Assembly: GCF_001748285.1 (NCBI RefSeq) | Contig: NZ_BDGT01000004.1 | Span: forward strand, 62,001-126,000 | Direction: 5' to 3' | DNA: 64,000 nt | Source: Thermogemmatispora onikobensis | GTDB lineage: Bacteria > Chloroflexota > Ktedonobacteria > Ktedonobacterales > Ktedonobacteraceae | In this document: piece after piece, positions 1 to 8,019 of the stretch | How the letters are laid out: every line of letters starts with the position of its first letter | How positions within the stretch are numbered: position 1 is the first letter of the stretch | The notes under the pieces: generated by a model | What the model was told of the DNA's origin: nothing | The model's database searches: none | What the model saw: only the letters and a program-made list of their open reading frames with translations | Made by a program: the position numbers and the translations under genes

Positions 1-50
1 ACGCCAGTCATGAGAGGAGCTTGCGTGGCCTGAAGGGTTGAGTAGAAAGT

Positions 51-3000
51 ATGAGTGAAAGCGACATTTTAAGAGCACAGGAGAAGCCTCGATGCGGTGA
101 GAGCGGCAAAAAGCTGCTCCTGGTCGATGGACATGCTTTGATCCACCGAGCCTTTCATGCGCTGCCGGAGATGCTGACGACGAGCAGCGGCGAGGCTGTG
201 AATGCGGTCCTTGGCTTCGCCAGCATGCTGATGAAGGCTCTGGCCGACGTGCGGCCAGACTACGTCGCCGTGACCTTCGATCGCTCGGTGCCTACCTTCC
301 GTCATGAGGCCCTTCCAACGTACAAGGCGCAGCGCCCTCCGCTCCCACCAGTAATGCGCCCGCAGTTTGAGCGTGTCCGTGAGCTGGTGCAGGCTTTCAA
401 TTTTCCTGTCTACGAGCTGGACGGCTTTGAGGCTGACGATCTGCTCGGAACACTGGCACGGCAGGCCACGGAGCAGGGCCTGGAGACGATTATTCTGACT
501 GGCGATATGGATACGCTGCAGCTGGTCGATGAGTGCGTGCGCGTGATGGTGGCCAAACGTGGCATCAGCGAGGTAACGGTCTACGATCGGGCCGCGGTAC
601 AAGCACGCTATGGCATTGAACCGGCACAGCTGCCAGACTTCAAGGGCCTGGTCGGCGACCCGTCAGATAATATTCCTGGCGTGCCTGGGATTGGGGAGAA
701 GACCGCCAGCCGGCTGATCGCTACCTACGGCAGCCTTGAGGCGGTGCTGGAACACCTGGCCGAGCTGAAACCTAAAGAGCAGAAAGCCCTCAGTGAGGCA
801 CGCGAGCAGGCGATCCAAAGCAAGTACCTGGCTACAATTGTCCGCGACGCTCCCGTGCAGCTTGATCTGACCGCTTGCGATATCAGACGCTTCAATCGCG
901 AGAAGACGCTGGCTCTCTTCCGCAGGTTGGAGTTTCACTCGCTGGTCGATCGACTGCCCGGTCCCAGTGGGACTTTCGGCTCCGGCGACACAAGGGGCAA
1001 CGAGAAGACAGGCAGCCAGGGACAGACCATTGCTCTCGCTACAGAACAGCCAGCCCCCAAGGAGTCGGCCAGCGTTCAACGGGGGGATGAGGCTCACGAC
1101 GAGCAGGCCGCACCGCTGGGCCTTGTTCCCATTCTGGAGCCCCCTCCTCCACCAACTCAGCTCACTCAGGCTGGCCAACCAGGGAGAGCAGTGGAATTCG
1201 CTTCGGCATCTCAGAAGCCTGCCAGCAGGTTGCCGTCCCAGCAGAGGGAGAGGGACCACTCCCACGATCAGGTAGAGCAACTGGCGCTCTTTGAGCTGGC
1301 AGCTCAGGCAGAGGCAGAGGTGCGCCATCTCCGCCTGCCAGCCGTTGGTGAAAGTCTTCCGCTTCCGCTCCTTGAGCCGGTTAGCGAGAAAACAACCAAT
1401 ACGCTGCTCATCACCAGCGAGGAGGCGCTCACAGTCCTGGTGCACAGTCTACGCCAGGCGGGAGCCTTCGCCTTTGACATCGAAACCTCCTCTGAAGACC
1501 CGTGGCGGGCCGAGCTGGTCGGGCTGGCTTTCAGTATGGCCCCCGGCGAGGCCTACTATGTCCCTCTTGGCCACCAGCGAACACTCGACGGCGAAGAGCC
1601 ACCGACTCAGCTTCCCTTACCACTCGTCTTGGAGCGACTGCGCCCAGTCCTGGAGGATGTGCACATCGCCAAATATATGCATAATGCGAAGTACGATCTG
1701 CTGGTGATGGCACGCTACGGCGTACGCATTCAGGGACTCACGTTCGATACGCTCCTGGCTGCCTATCTGCTCGACCCAGGCCGGCGCGGTCTGGGACTGA
1801 AAGAGCAAGTCTTCCAGCGCCTGGGCTACGTGATGACCCCCATTGCTCAGCTCATCGGCAGTGGTAGCAAGGCCATCAGCATGGCCCAGGTTTCGGCAAT
1901 GCGCGCCGCCGAGTACGCGGGAGCCGACGCCGACATGACCCTGCGCCTGGTAGAGCCGCTGCGACGCGACCTGCAGCGCCAGGGCCTGTGGAAGCTGTTC
2001 GAACGCATCGAGACGCCGCTTGTGGATGTGCTGGTTCAGATGGAACTGCATGGGGTGGCCCTGGATGCCGACTTTCTACGCGACTTCGGGGAGCGTCTCA
2101 ACGAGCAAATTCGCCTCCTGGAGCAGAAGATCTACGACGCAGTCGGACATCGTTTCAACATCAATTCAACGCGACAGCTCGCTGAGGTTCTCTTTGGTGA
2201 GCTAAAGCTGCCCACAGGACGCAAGACACGTACTGGGTATTCCGTCAGCGCCGAGGTCATTGAAAGCCTCAAGGGCCTTCATCCAGTGGTTGATGCTTTG
2301 CTGGAGTACCGCCAGCTCACGAAGCTGAAATCTACTTACGTCGATGGCTTGCTGGCCCTGATGGACCCCGTGACCGGGCGCGTGCACACGTCGTTCAATC
2401 AGGCAGTGACTTCTAGCGGACGGCTGTCGTCCAGCAATCCTAACCTGCAGAACATCCCTGTGCGTACGGAGATCGGGCGTCAGATTCGGCGCGCCTTCAT
2501 TGCGGACCCGAGCTACCTCCTGCTCACCGCCGACTATTCCCAGATCGAGCTACGCATTCTGGCACGCATCACAGGCGAGAAGCGCCTGGTGGAAGCCTTC
2601 CAGCGGGGCGAAGATATTCATACGATCACTGCCGCCTCCCTCTTCCATGTGCCAGTGAATCAGGTAACGCCTGAGCAGCGCCGCCTGGCCAAAACCGTGG
2701 TCTATGCCATTCTCTATGGTCAGTCGGCCTTCGGGCTGGCCCAGGTGACCGGCATGAGCAACTCCGAGGCCAGCGACTTCATCAAGCGCTATCATGAGAC
2801 CTTCCCCGAGGTACGGCGCTATGTAGATGCAACCTTGAACCAGGCTTACAAGCAAGGCTATGTGAATACGCTCTTTGGGCGCAAGCGCTTCCTGCCAGAC
2901 TTGCGAACGCTCAGCGGACCGGAGCGCCAGGCCCTGGAGCGTGAGGCGATCAACATGCCCATCCAGGGTACTAACGCAGATGTGATCAAGATCGCCATGA

Positions 3001-3221
3001 TCCGCATCCACCATGCCCTGCAGGAGCGTGGCTTAAAGACGCGCATGATCCTTCAGGTGCATGACGAGCTGGTGTTTGAGGTACCAGTGGAGGAGTTGGA
3101 GGCGACCCGCCGCCTGGTACGGACTATTATGGAGGACATCCCGGAGATTACGGAGAAGGTCCCGCTTAAGGTGGAAACCAAAGTGGGGCGGAACTGGTAC
3201 GAGGCCGCTCCTGCCGAGTAG
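51..3221 (+). CDS. polA: DNA polymerase I
   Basis: Family A polymerase for Okazaki-fragment maturation and repair. All three classical domains are present. The 5'-nuclease domain spans about residues 20-305. A 3'-5' exonuclease domain (about 450-640) keeps the acidic residues FDIET near 474, the N-x3-YD segment and YAGADAD, so proofreading is probably active. The polymerase domain has motif A DYSQIELR near 827, the O-helix RRLAKTVVYAILYG near 876 and motif C QVHDELVFE near 1001. At 1056 aa it is longer than usual because of a roughly 140-residue low-complexity linker (about 310-450, rich in Gln, Pro, Glu) between the nuclease domains. The O-helix carries Tyr where E. coli Pol I has Phe762. 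The ATG at 51 has only a weak ribosome-binding site; the first 20 residues may be an extension. Confidence 0.96.
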   Translation: MSESDILRAQEKPRCGESGKKLLLVDGHALIHRAFHALPEMLTTSSGEAVNAVLGFASMLMKALADVRPDYVAVTFDRSVPTFRHEALPTYKAQRPPLPPVMRPQFERVRELVQAFNFPVYELDGFEADDLLGTLARQATEQGLETIILTGDMDTLQLVDECVRVMVAKRGISEVTVYDRAAVQARYGIEPAQLPDFKGLVGDPSDNIPGVPGIGEKTASRLIATYGSLEAVLEHLAELKPKEQKALSEAREQAIQSKYLATIVRDAPVQLDLTACDIRRFNREKTLALFRRLEFHSLVDRLPGPSGTFGSGDTRGNEKTGSQGQTIALATEQPAPKESASVQRGDEAHDEQAAPLGLVPILEPPPPPTQLTQAGQPGRAVEFASASQKPASRLPSQQRERDHSHDQVEQLALFELAAQAEAEVRHLRLPAVGESLPLPLLEPVSEKTTNTLLITSEEALTVLVHSLRQAGAFAFDIETSSEDPWRAELVGLAFSMAPGEAYYVPLGHQRTLDGEEPPTQLPLPLVLERLRPVLEDVHIAKYMHNAKYDLLVMARYGVRIQGLTFDTLLAAYLLDPGRRGLGLKEQVFQRLGYVMTPIAQLIGSGSKAISMAQVSAMRAAEYAGADADMTLRLVEPLRRDLQRQGLWKLFERIETPLVDVLVQMELHGVALDADFLRDFGERLNEQIRLLEQKIYDAVGHRFNINSTRQLAEVLFGELKLPTGRKTRTGYSVSAEVIESLKGLHPVVDALLEYRQLTKLKSTYVDGLLALMDPVTGRVHTSFNQAVTSSGRLSSSNPNLQNIPVRTEIGRQIRRAFIADPSYLLLTADYSQIELRILARITGEKRLVEAFQRGEDIHTITAASLFHVPVNQVTPEQRRLAKTVVYAILYGQSAFGLAQVTGMSNSEASDFIKRYHETFPEVRRYVDATLNQAYKQGYVNTLFGRKRFLPDLRTLSGPERQALEREAINMPIQGTNADVIKIAMIRIHHALQERGLKTRMILQVHDELVFEVPVEELEATRRLVRTIMEDIPEITEKVPLKVETKVGRNWYEAAPAE

Positions 3222-3312
3222 GCCGCCGCCCCGGTGAGCCGCTGCCGCCCGCCGTAGGAATGCTGGCGGCTTCGGCTTGATCTTGCTTGCGAACGCAAAA
3301 GGAGAGCCATCC

Positions 3313-4491
3313 GTGCAGCTATCACGCCTTGTTCAGAGTCTCCCCCCCTATCATTTTGCTGAAACCCAGAAGAAGCTGGCCGCCCGCCAGGCGGCAGGGG
3401 TTGATGTGATCAATCTGTCGATGGGCGATCCTGATTTGCCTGCCCCCACCCCTGTCATTGAACGGCTCTGCCAGGCGGCCCACGATCCAGAGAACCATCG
3501 CTATCCCGAGTATCGCGGCCTGCGCGCCCTCCATGAGGCCTTCGTCTCCTGGTTCCAGCGGCGCTTCGGCGTGACACTGACACCGGAAGAGGAAACTCTG
3601 CCGCTCCTGGGATCAAAAGAGGGTTTAGCCTATGTGGCGATGGCAGTGCTTAACCCAGGCGATGTGGCCCTCGTGCCCGATCCCAACTACACCGTTTATG
3701 TGACGGGCACGACCAGTACTGGCGCTCACCCCTATTTGCTGTCGCTGCGCGAAAGCCATGATTATCTGCCCGACCTGGACAGCATTCCTTCCTCGGTGCT
3801 GCAACAGGCCCGCCTCCTTTGGCTGAACTATCCAAACAACCCAACTGCCGCCTGCGCCGACCGCGCTTTTTTTGAGCGCGCAGTCGCTTTCGCTCGTCGA
3901 CACGACCTGTTGATCGTGCACGACATGGCCTACGCCGAAGTGTATTTCGAACAGCGCCCCCCGAGCATTCTGGAGATTCCAGGGGCGCGCGAGGTGGCCG
4001 TTGAGCTGCACTCGCTCAGTAAGACCTACAATATGGCTGGCTTCCGCGCCGGCTGGCTCGTTGGCAACCGCGAGGTTGTGGACGCTGTGGGACGGCTCAA
4101 GAGTAATGTCGATAGCGGGATGTTCCGCCCAATCCAGTATGCAGCCATCGCGGCTTTGCAGTTGCCCGATTCCTGGATACAGGAGCGAAACGCTGTCTAC
4201 CGCCGCCGCCGTGATTTGCTTGTGGCAGGCTGCAATTCCTTGGGGCTGCGCACGCGCCAGACGCAGGCTGGCCTCTACGTCTGGGCTGCGGTGCCCGCAG
4301 GCTCAGGCTTTAAGGCTCGCGATTTTGCCAGCTGGCTCTTCGATCAGACCGGTGTGCTGCTGACCCCCGGGTCAAACTTCGGCGCCGCCGGTGAGGGCTA
4401 TCTGCGCATCTCAATGACCGCTCCCGAGGAGCGCATCGAGACCGCGCTGCAGCGAATGAGGGCCGCTCTGCGCGAGCTACCACGCTCCTAA
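3313..4491 (+). CDS. PLP-dependent class I/II aminotransferase, LL-diaminopimelate aminotransferase-like
   Basis: Fold-type I aminotransferase of about 392 aa. The PLP lysine lies in SLSKTYNMAGFRAGW, preceded by the LNYPNNPT loop and DMAYAE, the pattern seen in LL-diaminopimelate and alanine/aspartate-type transaminases; the substrate cannot be fixed from sequence alone. I start at GTG 3313, because GGAGAG ends six bases upstream; a TTG at 3277 opens the same frame but has no ribosome-binding site. The gene follows polA by 91 bases on the same strand and may be co-transcribed with it. No terminator is obvious in the 270 bases downstream. Confidence 0.88.
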   Translation: MQLSRLVQSLPPYHFAETQKKLAARQAAGVDVINLSMGDPDLPAPTPVIERLCQAAHDPENHRYPEYRGLRALHEAFVSWFQRRFGVTLTPEEETLPLLGSKEGLAYVAMAVLNPGDVALVPDPNYTVYVTGTTSTGAHPYLLSLRESHDYLPDLDSIPSSVLQQARLLWLNYPNNPTAACADRAFFERAVAFARRHDLLIVHDMAYAEVYFEQRPPSILEIPGAREVAVELHSLSKTYNMAGFRAGWLVGNREVVDAVGRLKSNVDSGMFRPIQYAAIAALQLPDSWIQERNAVYRRRRDLLVAGCNSLGLRTRQTQAGLYVWAAVPAGSGFKARDFASWLFDQTGVLLTPGSNFGAAGEGYLRISMTAPEERIETALQRMRAALRELPRS

Positions 4492-4764
4492 GCCCCTGAC
4501 CGGTGCAAGAGCAGAGCAGGCTGCTTTCTATCACCTGACGGGCCGGCTTCGCCAGGCCACTGGCTGGGTCGTCCATAAGCCAGCTAGATCGATGCCTATT
4601 TCAAACGCTGCCTCGCTTGACCAGCGCTCGTGCAGCAACAAGAGCGATGGATGGAGAGATCACTAGCAGGATCGGGGAGGCAGGCGCACGCCTGAAATGG
4701 AGCTTGCCCGAGAGCACTTCGGCGGCGCCCACGCCTCCATCTTAGCGCCAGGGGAACGAGGGCC

Positions 4765-6909
4765 ATGATGCAACAGTCTGAGACCAGCGCAATGAAGCGC
4801 ACTTCGCTGAATGCATGGAATCTCTCGCTTGGTCGCGCCATCTGCGGCGACGTTCAGGCGGGCCTGGAACGCGAATGGCTGGTTACAAACGGCCTTGGCG
4901 GCTATGCCGCTGGCTCACTTCTCGGAGCCACCACGCGCAGCTATCACGGCTTGCTGGTCGCCGCCCTTCGCCCGCCGGTTGAGCGTTGGGTACTCGTGAC
5001 GAAGGTCGATGAGGAGCTTCGCCTCCCCCAGGGCACAGTCTTGAAATTGGGGGTCAACGAGTATCACGATGGCACCCTTGACCCACAGGGAATGTCGTAC
5101 CTCGACAGCGTCTGTCTCGAAGGCGACATTCCCTGCTTTCGTTATCGCCTGGGTACTGCTCTTCTTCTAGAGAAGCGCATCTGGATGGAATACGGACAGA
5201 ATACAACGTACGTGCAGTATACTTTGCATGGTAGCTATGACGAGGGTGGCGAGCAAGCGCGGGAACCATCGCTGTTGACCTTGCTGCCGTTTTGCGTCGC
5301 GCGTAGCCATCATAGCACACTGCGCGGCGATCCTGGCTGGCACTTCCAGGTCGGACAGGATGGGAACCGCTACCGTATCCGCGCTAGCGCTGACACCCCC
5401 GTTTGTCAGTTGATCGTCGGTCCTTCAGCCCGCTTTGAACCACGGGGTCTCTGGTATTGGCGGGTCCTCCACCGTCATGATCGCGATCGTGGCCTGCCAT
5501 GCGAGGAGGATGTCTATCTGCCTGGCGTTTTCCATCTCCCGCTGACCCCCGGCGACCGGGTGACGCTCGTATTGAGTGCTGAGCAGGAGCCACCCGCTGC
5601 GTTGGGCGGCCCGCAGCACGAGGAGCAGGTCGCCCAGGCTTATGCGCACCATCGTCGCCGTCTTAAGCAGCTCCTTGCTGTGGCAGATCGCAGCGTTGAG
5701 GATCTGGCCCAACGCGATCCTGTCCGCGCCCGCCTGGCAGTGGCCGCAGACCAGTTTATTGTGGCTCGTCCGCAGTATGTGCTCACTCCTACGGGAAAGC
5801 GCTATTTGCAACTCTCGCCCGATCACAAGACGATTATTGCCGGCTATCCGTGGTTCGAGGTCTGGGGGCGCGACGCCATGATCGCTCTCCCCGGCCTGCT
5901 CTTGAGTACTGGCCGCTACAGCGAGGCCCGCGGCCTGCTGAAGGCCTTCGCCTCGTCTGCCAATCAAGGTTTGCTGCCGAACCGCCTCCCCGAGAACGCC
6001 ACGGCTCCAGAGTATAATACCGCCGATGCCTCGCTCTGGCTCTTCCGCTCCCTCGATCGCTACCTGGCCGCCACCGGTGACTGGACCTTGCTGAAGGAGC
6101 TGTTTCCCGCCCTCGAGGAGATCTTGCAATGGTATATTCGCGGGACGCGCTACGGTATTGGCATGGACAAGGGCGATGGCCTGCTGTTTGTAGGATTGGG
6201 AACAAGCGATCTGCAGCTGACCTGGATGGATGCGCGCGTCGATGGCTGCCCGGTGACGCCGCGTCGCGGCAAGCCTGTGGAGATCAATGCGCTCTGGTAC
6301 AATGCCCTGGCCTGCATGGAGAGCTGGGCAGTGCGCCTGGCCGTTGATGCCACGCGCTATAGTCAGCTGCGCATCCAGGTGCGCAAGCATTTCGCTGAGC
6401 GCTTCTGGTACCCCGAGGGGGGCTATCTCTACGATGTGGTCGATGTCGATGGACAGGCAGGCGAGAACGATACTGCTCTCCGCCCCAACCAGCTCTTTGC
6501 TGTGGCTTTGCCGCGTCGTTTGTTGAGCGACGAGCAGGCCCGCAGCATTGTTGAGCGTGTGCGGGCCGAGCTGCTGACACCGCTTGGGCTACGTACGCTC
6601 AGCCCCCGTGATGCTCGCTACCGCTCTCGCTTCAACGGCGATCAACACCAGCGCGACAGCGCCTATCACCAGGGGACAGTCTGGCCCTGGCTCATTGGCG
6701 CCTATATCGATGCCTACCTTCATGTCTACAAAGACAACCAGGCCATCCTGCCTTTGTTGGAGCCGCTGGTGCGCCACCTCTGGGACGCCTGCCTGGGAAC
6801 AATCAGCGAGGTGGCCGAGCCAGAGCCACCTTTTACGCCTGCCGGCTGCTTCGCTCAGGCCTGGAGTGTGGCCGAGGTGCTGCGCTGTTGGACGCTGGTG
6901 ACTGAGTAG
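4765..6909 (+). CDS. Glycogen-debranching enzyme, amylo-alpha-1,6-glucosidase type (GH133)
   Basis: 714 aa, cytosolic, no signal peptide. The N-terminal domain begins with the family signature LGGYAAGSLLGATTRSYHG (about residues 45-65). The C-terminal catalytic (alpha/alpha)6-barrel has YPWFEVWGRDAMIALPG, NTADASLWLF and DSAYHQGTVWPWLIGAYIDA, typical of bacterial and archaeal debranching glucosidases that hydrolyse alpha-1,6 stubs of glycogen or amylopectin limit dextrins. A GGGGAACGAGG stretch precedes the start; ATG 4768 is an equal alternative. It stands alone between the aminotransferase and hsp20 on the same strand, with no other glycogen genes near, so its role in glycogen turnover is inferred from family membership. 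Confidence 0.92.
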   Translation: MMQQSETSAMKRTSLNAWNLSLGRAICGDVQAGLEREWLVTNGLGGYAAGSLLGATTRSYHGLLVAALRPPVERWVLVTKVDEELRLPQGTVLKLGVNEYHDGTLDPQGMSYLDSVCLEGDIPCFRYRLGTALLLEKRIWMEYGQNTTYVQYTLHGSYDEGGEQAREPSLLTLLPFCVARSHHSTLRGDPGWHFQVGQDGNRYRIRASADTPVCQLIVGPSARFEPRGLWYWRVLHRHDRDRGLPCEEDVYLPGVFHLPLTPGDRVTLVLSAEQEPPAALGGPQHEEQVAQAYAHHRRRLKQLLAVADRSVEDLAQRDPVRARLAVAADQFIVARPQYVLTPTGKRYLQLSPDHKTIIAGYPWFEVWGRDAMIALPGLLLSTGRYSEARGLLKAFASSANQGLLPNRLPENATAPEYNTADASLWLFRSLDRYLAATGDWTLLKELFPALEEILQWYIRGTRYGIGMDKGDGLLFVGLGTSDLQLTWMDARVDGCPVTPRRGKPVEINALWYNALACMESWAVRLAVDATRYSQLRIQVRKHFAERFWYPEGGYLYDVVDVDGQAGENDTALRPNQLFAVALPRRLLSDEQARSIVERVRAELLTPLGLRTLSPRDARYRSRFNGDQHQRDSAYHQGTVWPWLIGAYIDAYLHVYKDNQAILPLLEPLVRHLWDACLGTISEVAEPEPPFTPAGCFAQAWSVAEVLRCWTLVTE

Positions 6910-7153
6910 ATAGCCCGCAGCATCGGGGGCGAATCTCTCTGCTCCTGGCGGGAATAAAGTCCCCCTGGTCATTGTTTCTAAAGGGTGGAAAGGCCGGAAG
7001 GAGGTCAGCCAGCGCAGCATATGACTGGCTGGCAGTGGAGTGCGCGCAGGCTCTTCGCTCTTGCGCTGCGCGCGCTTCCACAGAAGCTGATGCTCTTGTG
7101 GCCTGACATCGCTACGTGACGAGGTAGTCATATCACGAAGGAGGTGACGGACC

Positions 7154-7639
7154 ATGACGACGATGGTTCGCTTCGATCCCTGGCGTGAGATGATGAGCCT
7201 GCGCGAGGCGATGGACCGGCTGTTTGAGCAGACCGTTGTGCGTCCGTTCTTCGGCACACCCTTCAGCCCAACCATGCCCCTGAACGTCTATGAGACGGAT
7301 CAGGGCTACCAGGTGCAGGCGCTGTTGCCGGGCGTCAAGCCGGAGGACATCGATCTGACAGTCCAGGAGCATACCCTGACGATTAAGGCGCGCTATCCGG
7401 CCCTGGTGGATGAGGGGAAGCAGGTGAACTGGCTGCTGCACGAAATCGGCTCCGGCGAGTACGTGCGCAGCATCACCTTTGCTAAGCCGATTGTGGCCGA
7501 TCAGATCGAGACGCACTACGAGCATGGTCTGCTGACGATCACTGTCCCGGTGAGCGAGGCCAGTCGGCCAAAGCGCATCGCGATCACAGCCGGTCAGCCT
7601 GAGCCTCAAAAGGAGCTGGCAGCCGCTAGCACCCGCTGA
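7154..7639 (+). CDS. Hsp20/alpha-crystallin family small heat-shock protein
   Basis: 161-aa ATP-independent holdase chaperone. A short N-terminal arm (FDPWREMMSLREAMDRLFEQ) is followed by the alpha-crystallin domain (about 45-145) with PGVKPEDIDLTVQEHTLTIKA and a C-terminal GLLTITVPV strand. It ends with a short polar tail rather than a clear I-x-I motif. The start is set by a strong ribosome-binding site, GAAGGAGGTGA, ten bases upstream. I found no CIRCE or other heat-shock operator upstream. A GTGTGA/TCACAC hairpin begins right after the stop and leads into the structured stretch at 7688-7924. Confidence 0.95.
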   Translation: MTTMVRFDPWREMMSLREAMDRLFEQTVVRPFFGTPFSPTMPLNVYETDQGYQVQALLPGVKPEDIDLTVQEHTLTIKARYPALVDEGKQVNWLLHEIGSGEYVRSITFAKPIVADQIETHYEHGLLTITVPVSEASRPKRIAITAGQPEPQKELAAASTR

Positions 7640-7687
7640 GGTGTGAGGACAGTTCACACGTGGCGGATCAGAGAGCGGGCTACTCCT

Positions 7688-7924
7688 CCGCCCGTGTCAC
7701 GCGCTCCCACCGGAAGCGGCACAGGAAGGCATGCAGGAGGACCACGTGGGAAGTGACGCCGGTGAGCTGGTAGCTGAGACCGGTCCTGTGGGCGGCTGAC
7801 CCGTCAGTCGCGTCGCGACGCATTGAGCGCGCGCTTCCGGTGAGAGCCACGCCTCGTGTGACACCAGTCTGGCGGGTGGCTGTTGGCACTATGCTTTACC
7901 AGGCTTGGAGGCCTGGTTTTTTTT
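7688..7924 (+). ncRNA. Candidate structured RNA or structured 3' UTR, class unknown
   Basis: This 237-base stretch has no convincing ORF but folds strongly on paper. A closing helix is built from CCGCC 7688-7692 with 7871-7875, GTGTCAC 7694-7700 with GTGACAC 7858-7864, GCTC 7703-7706 with GAGC 7844-7847, and an 11-bp perfect helix CACCGGAAGCG 7708-7718 with 7832-7842. Inside lie a 7-bp helix CACAGGA 7720-7726 with 7784-7790, hairpins CCGGT/ACCGG (7759-7783) and CTGAC/GTCAG (7796-7807), and the palindrome GCGTCGCGACGC (7810-7821). A canonical terminator closes it. I could not match it to 6S, SRP, RNase P or tmRNA consensus. It could be an independent sRNA or the hsp20 3' UTR; no promoter was identified. 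Confidence 0.42.
7898..7924 (+). terminator. Intrinsic terminator
   Basis: ACCAGGC (7898-7904) pairs with GCCTGGT (7911-7917) around a six-base loop and is followed by an uninterrupted T run to 7924. The orientation serves the plus strand, ending hsp20 and/or the structured RNA before the convergent kinase gene. Confidence 0.85.
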
Positions 7925-8019
7925 GTGCTCTGCTCTCTGGCCGGTCAGGTCCTGCTGTCCCCCACGCAGGCAAGAGCCAGCGCAGGCGGAGAAGACGCAA
8001 GACGAGCGTTCTGAGCGTT

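Noticed and set aside
663-1445. Long antisense frames inside polA and many other genes
   Set aside because: They lie opposite genes with clear family motifs and show the repeated-residue composition of shadow frames in G+C-rich DNA.
7688-7897. Structured stretch as RNase P, SRP, 6S or tmRNA
   Set aside because: None of the hallmark conserved blocks of those RNAs could be found, so it is left as unclassified.
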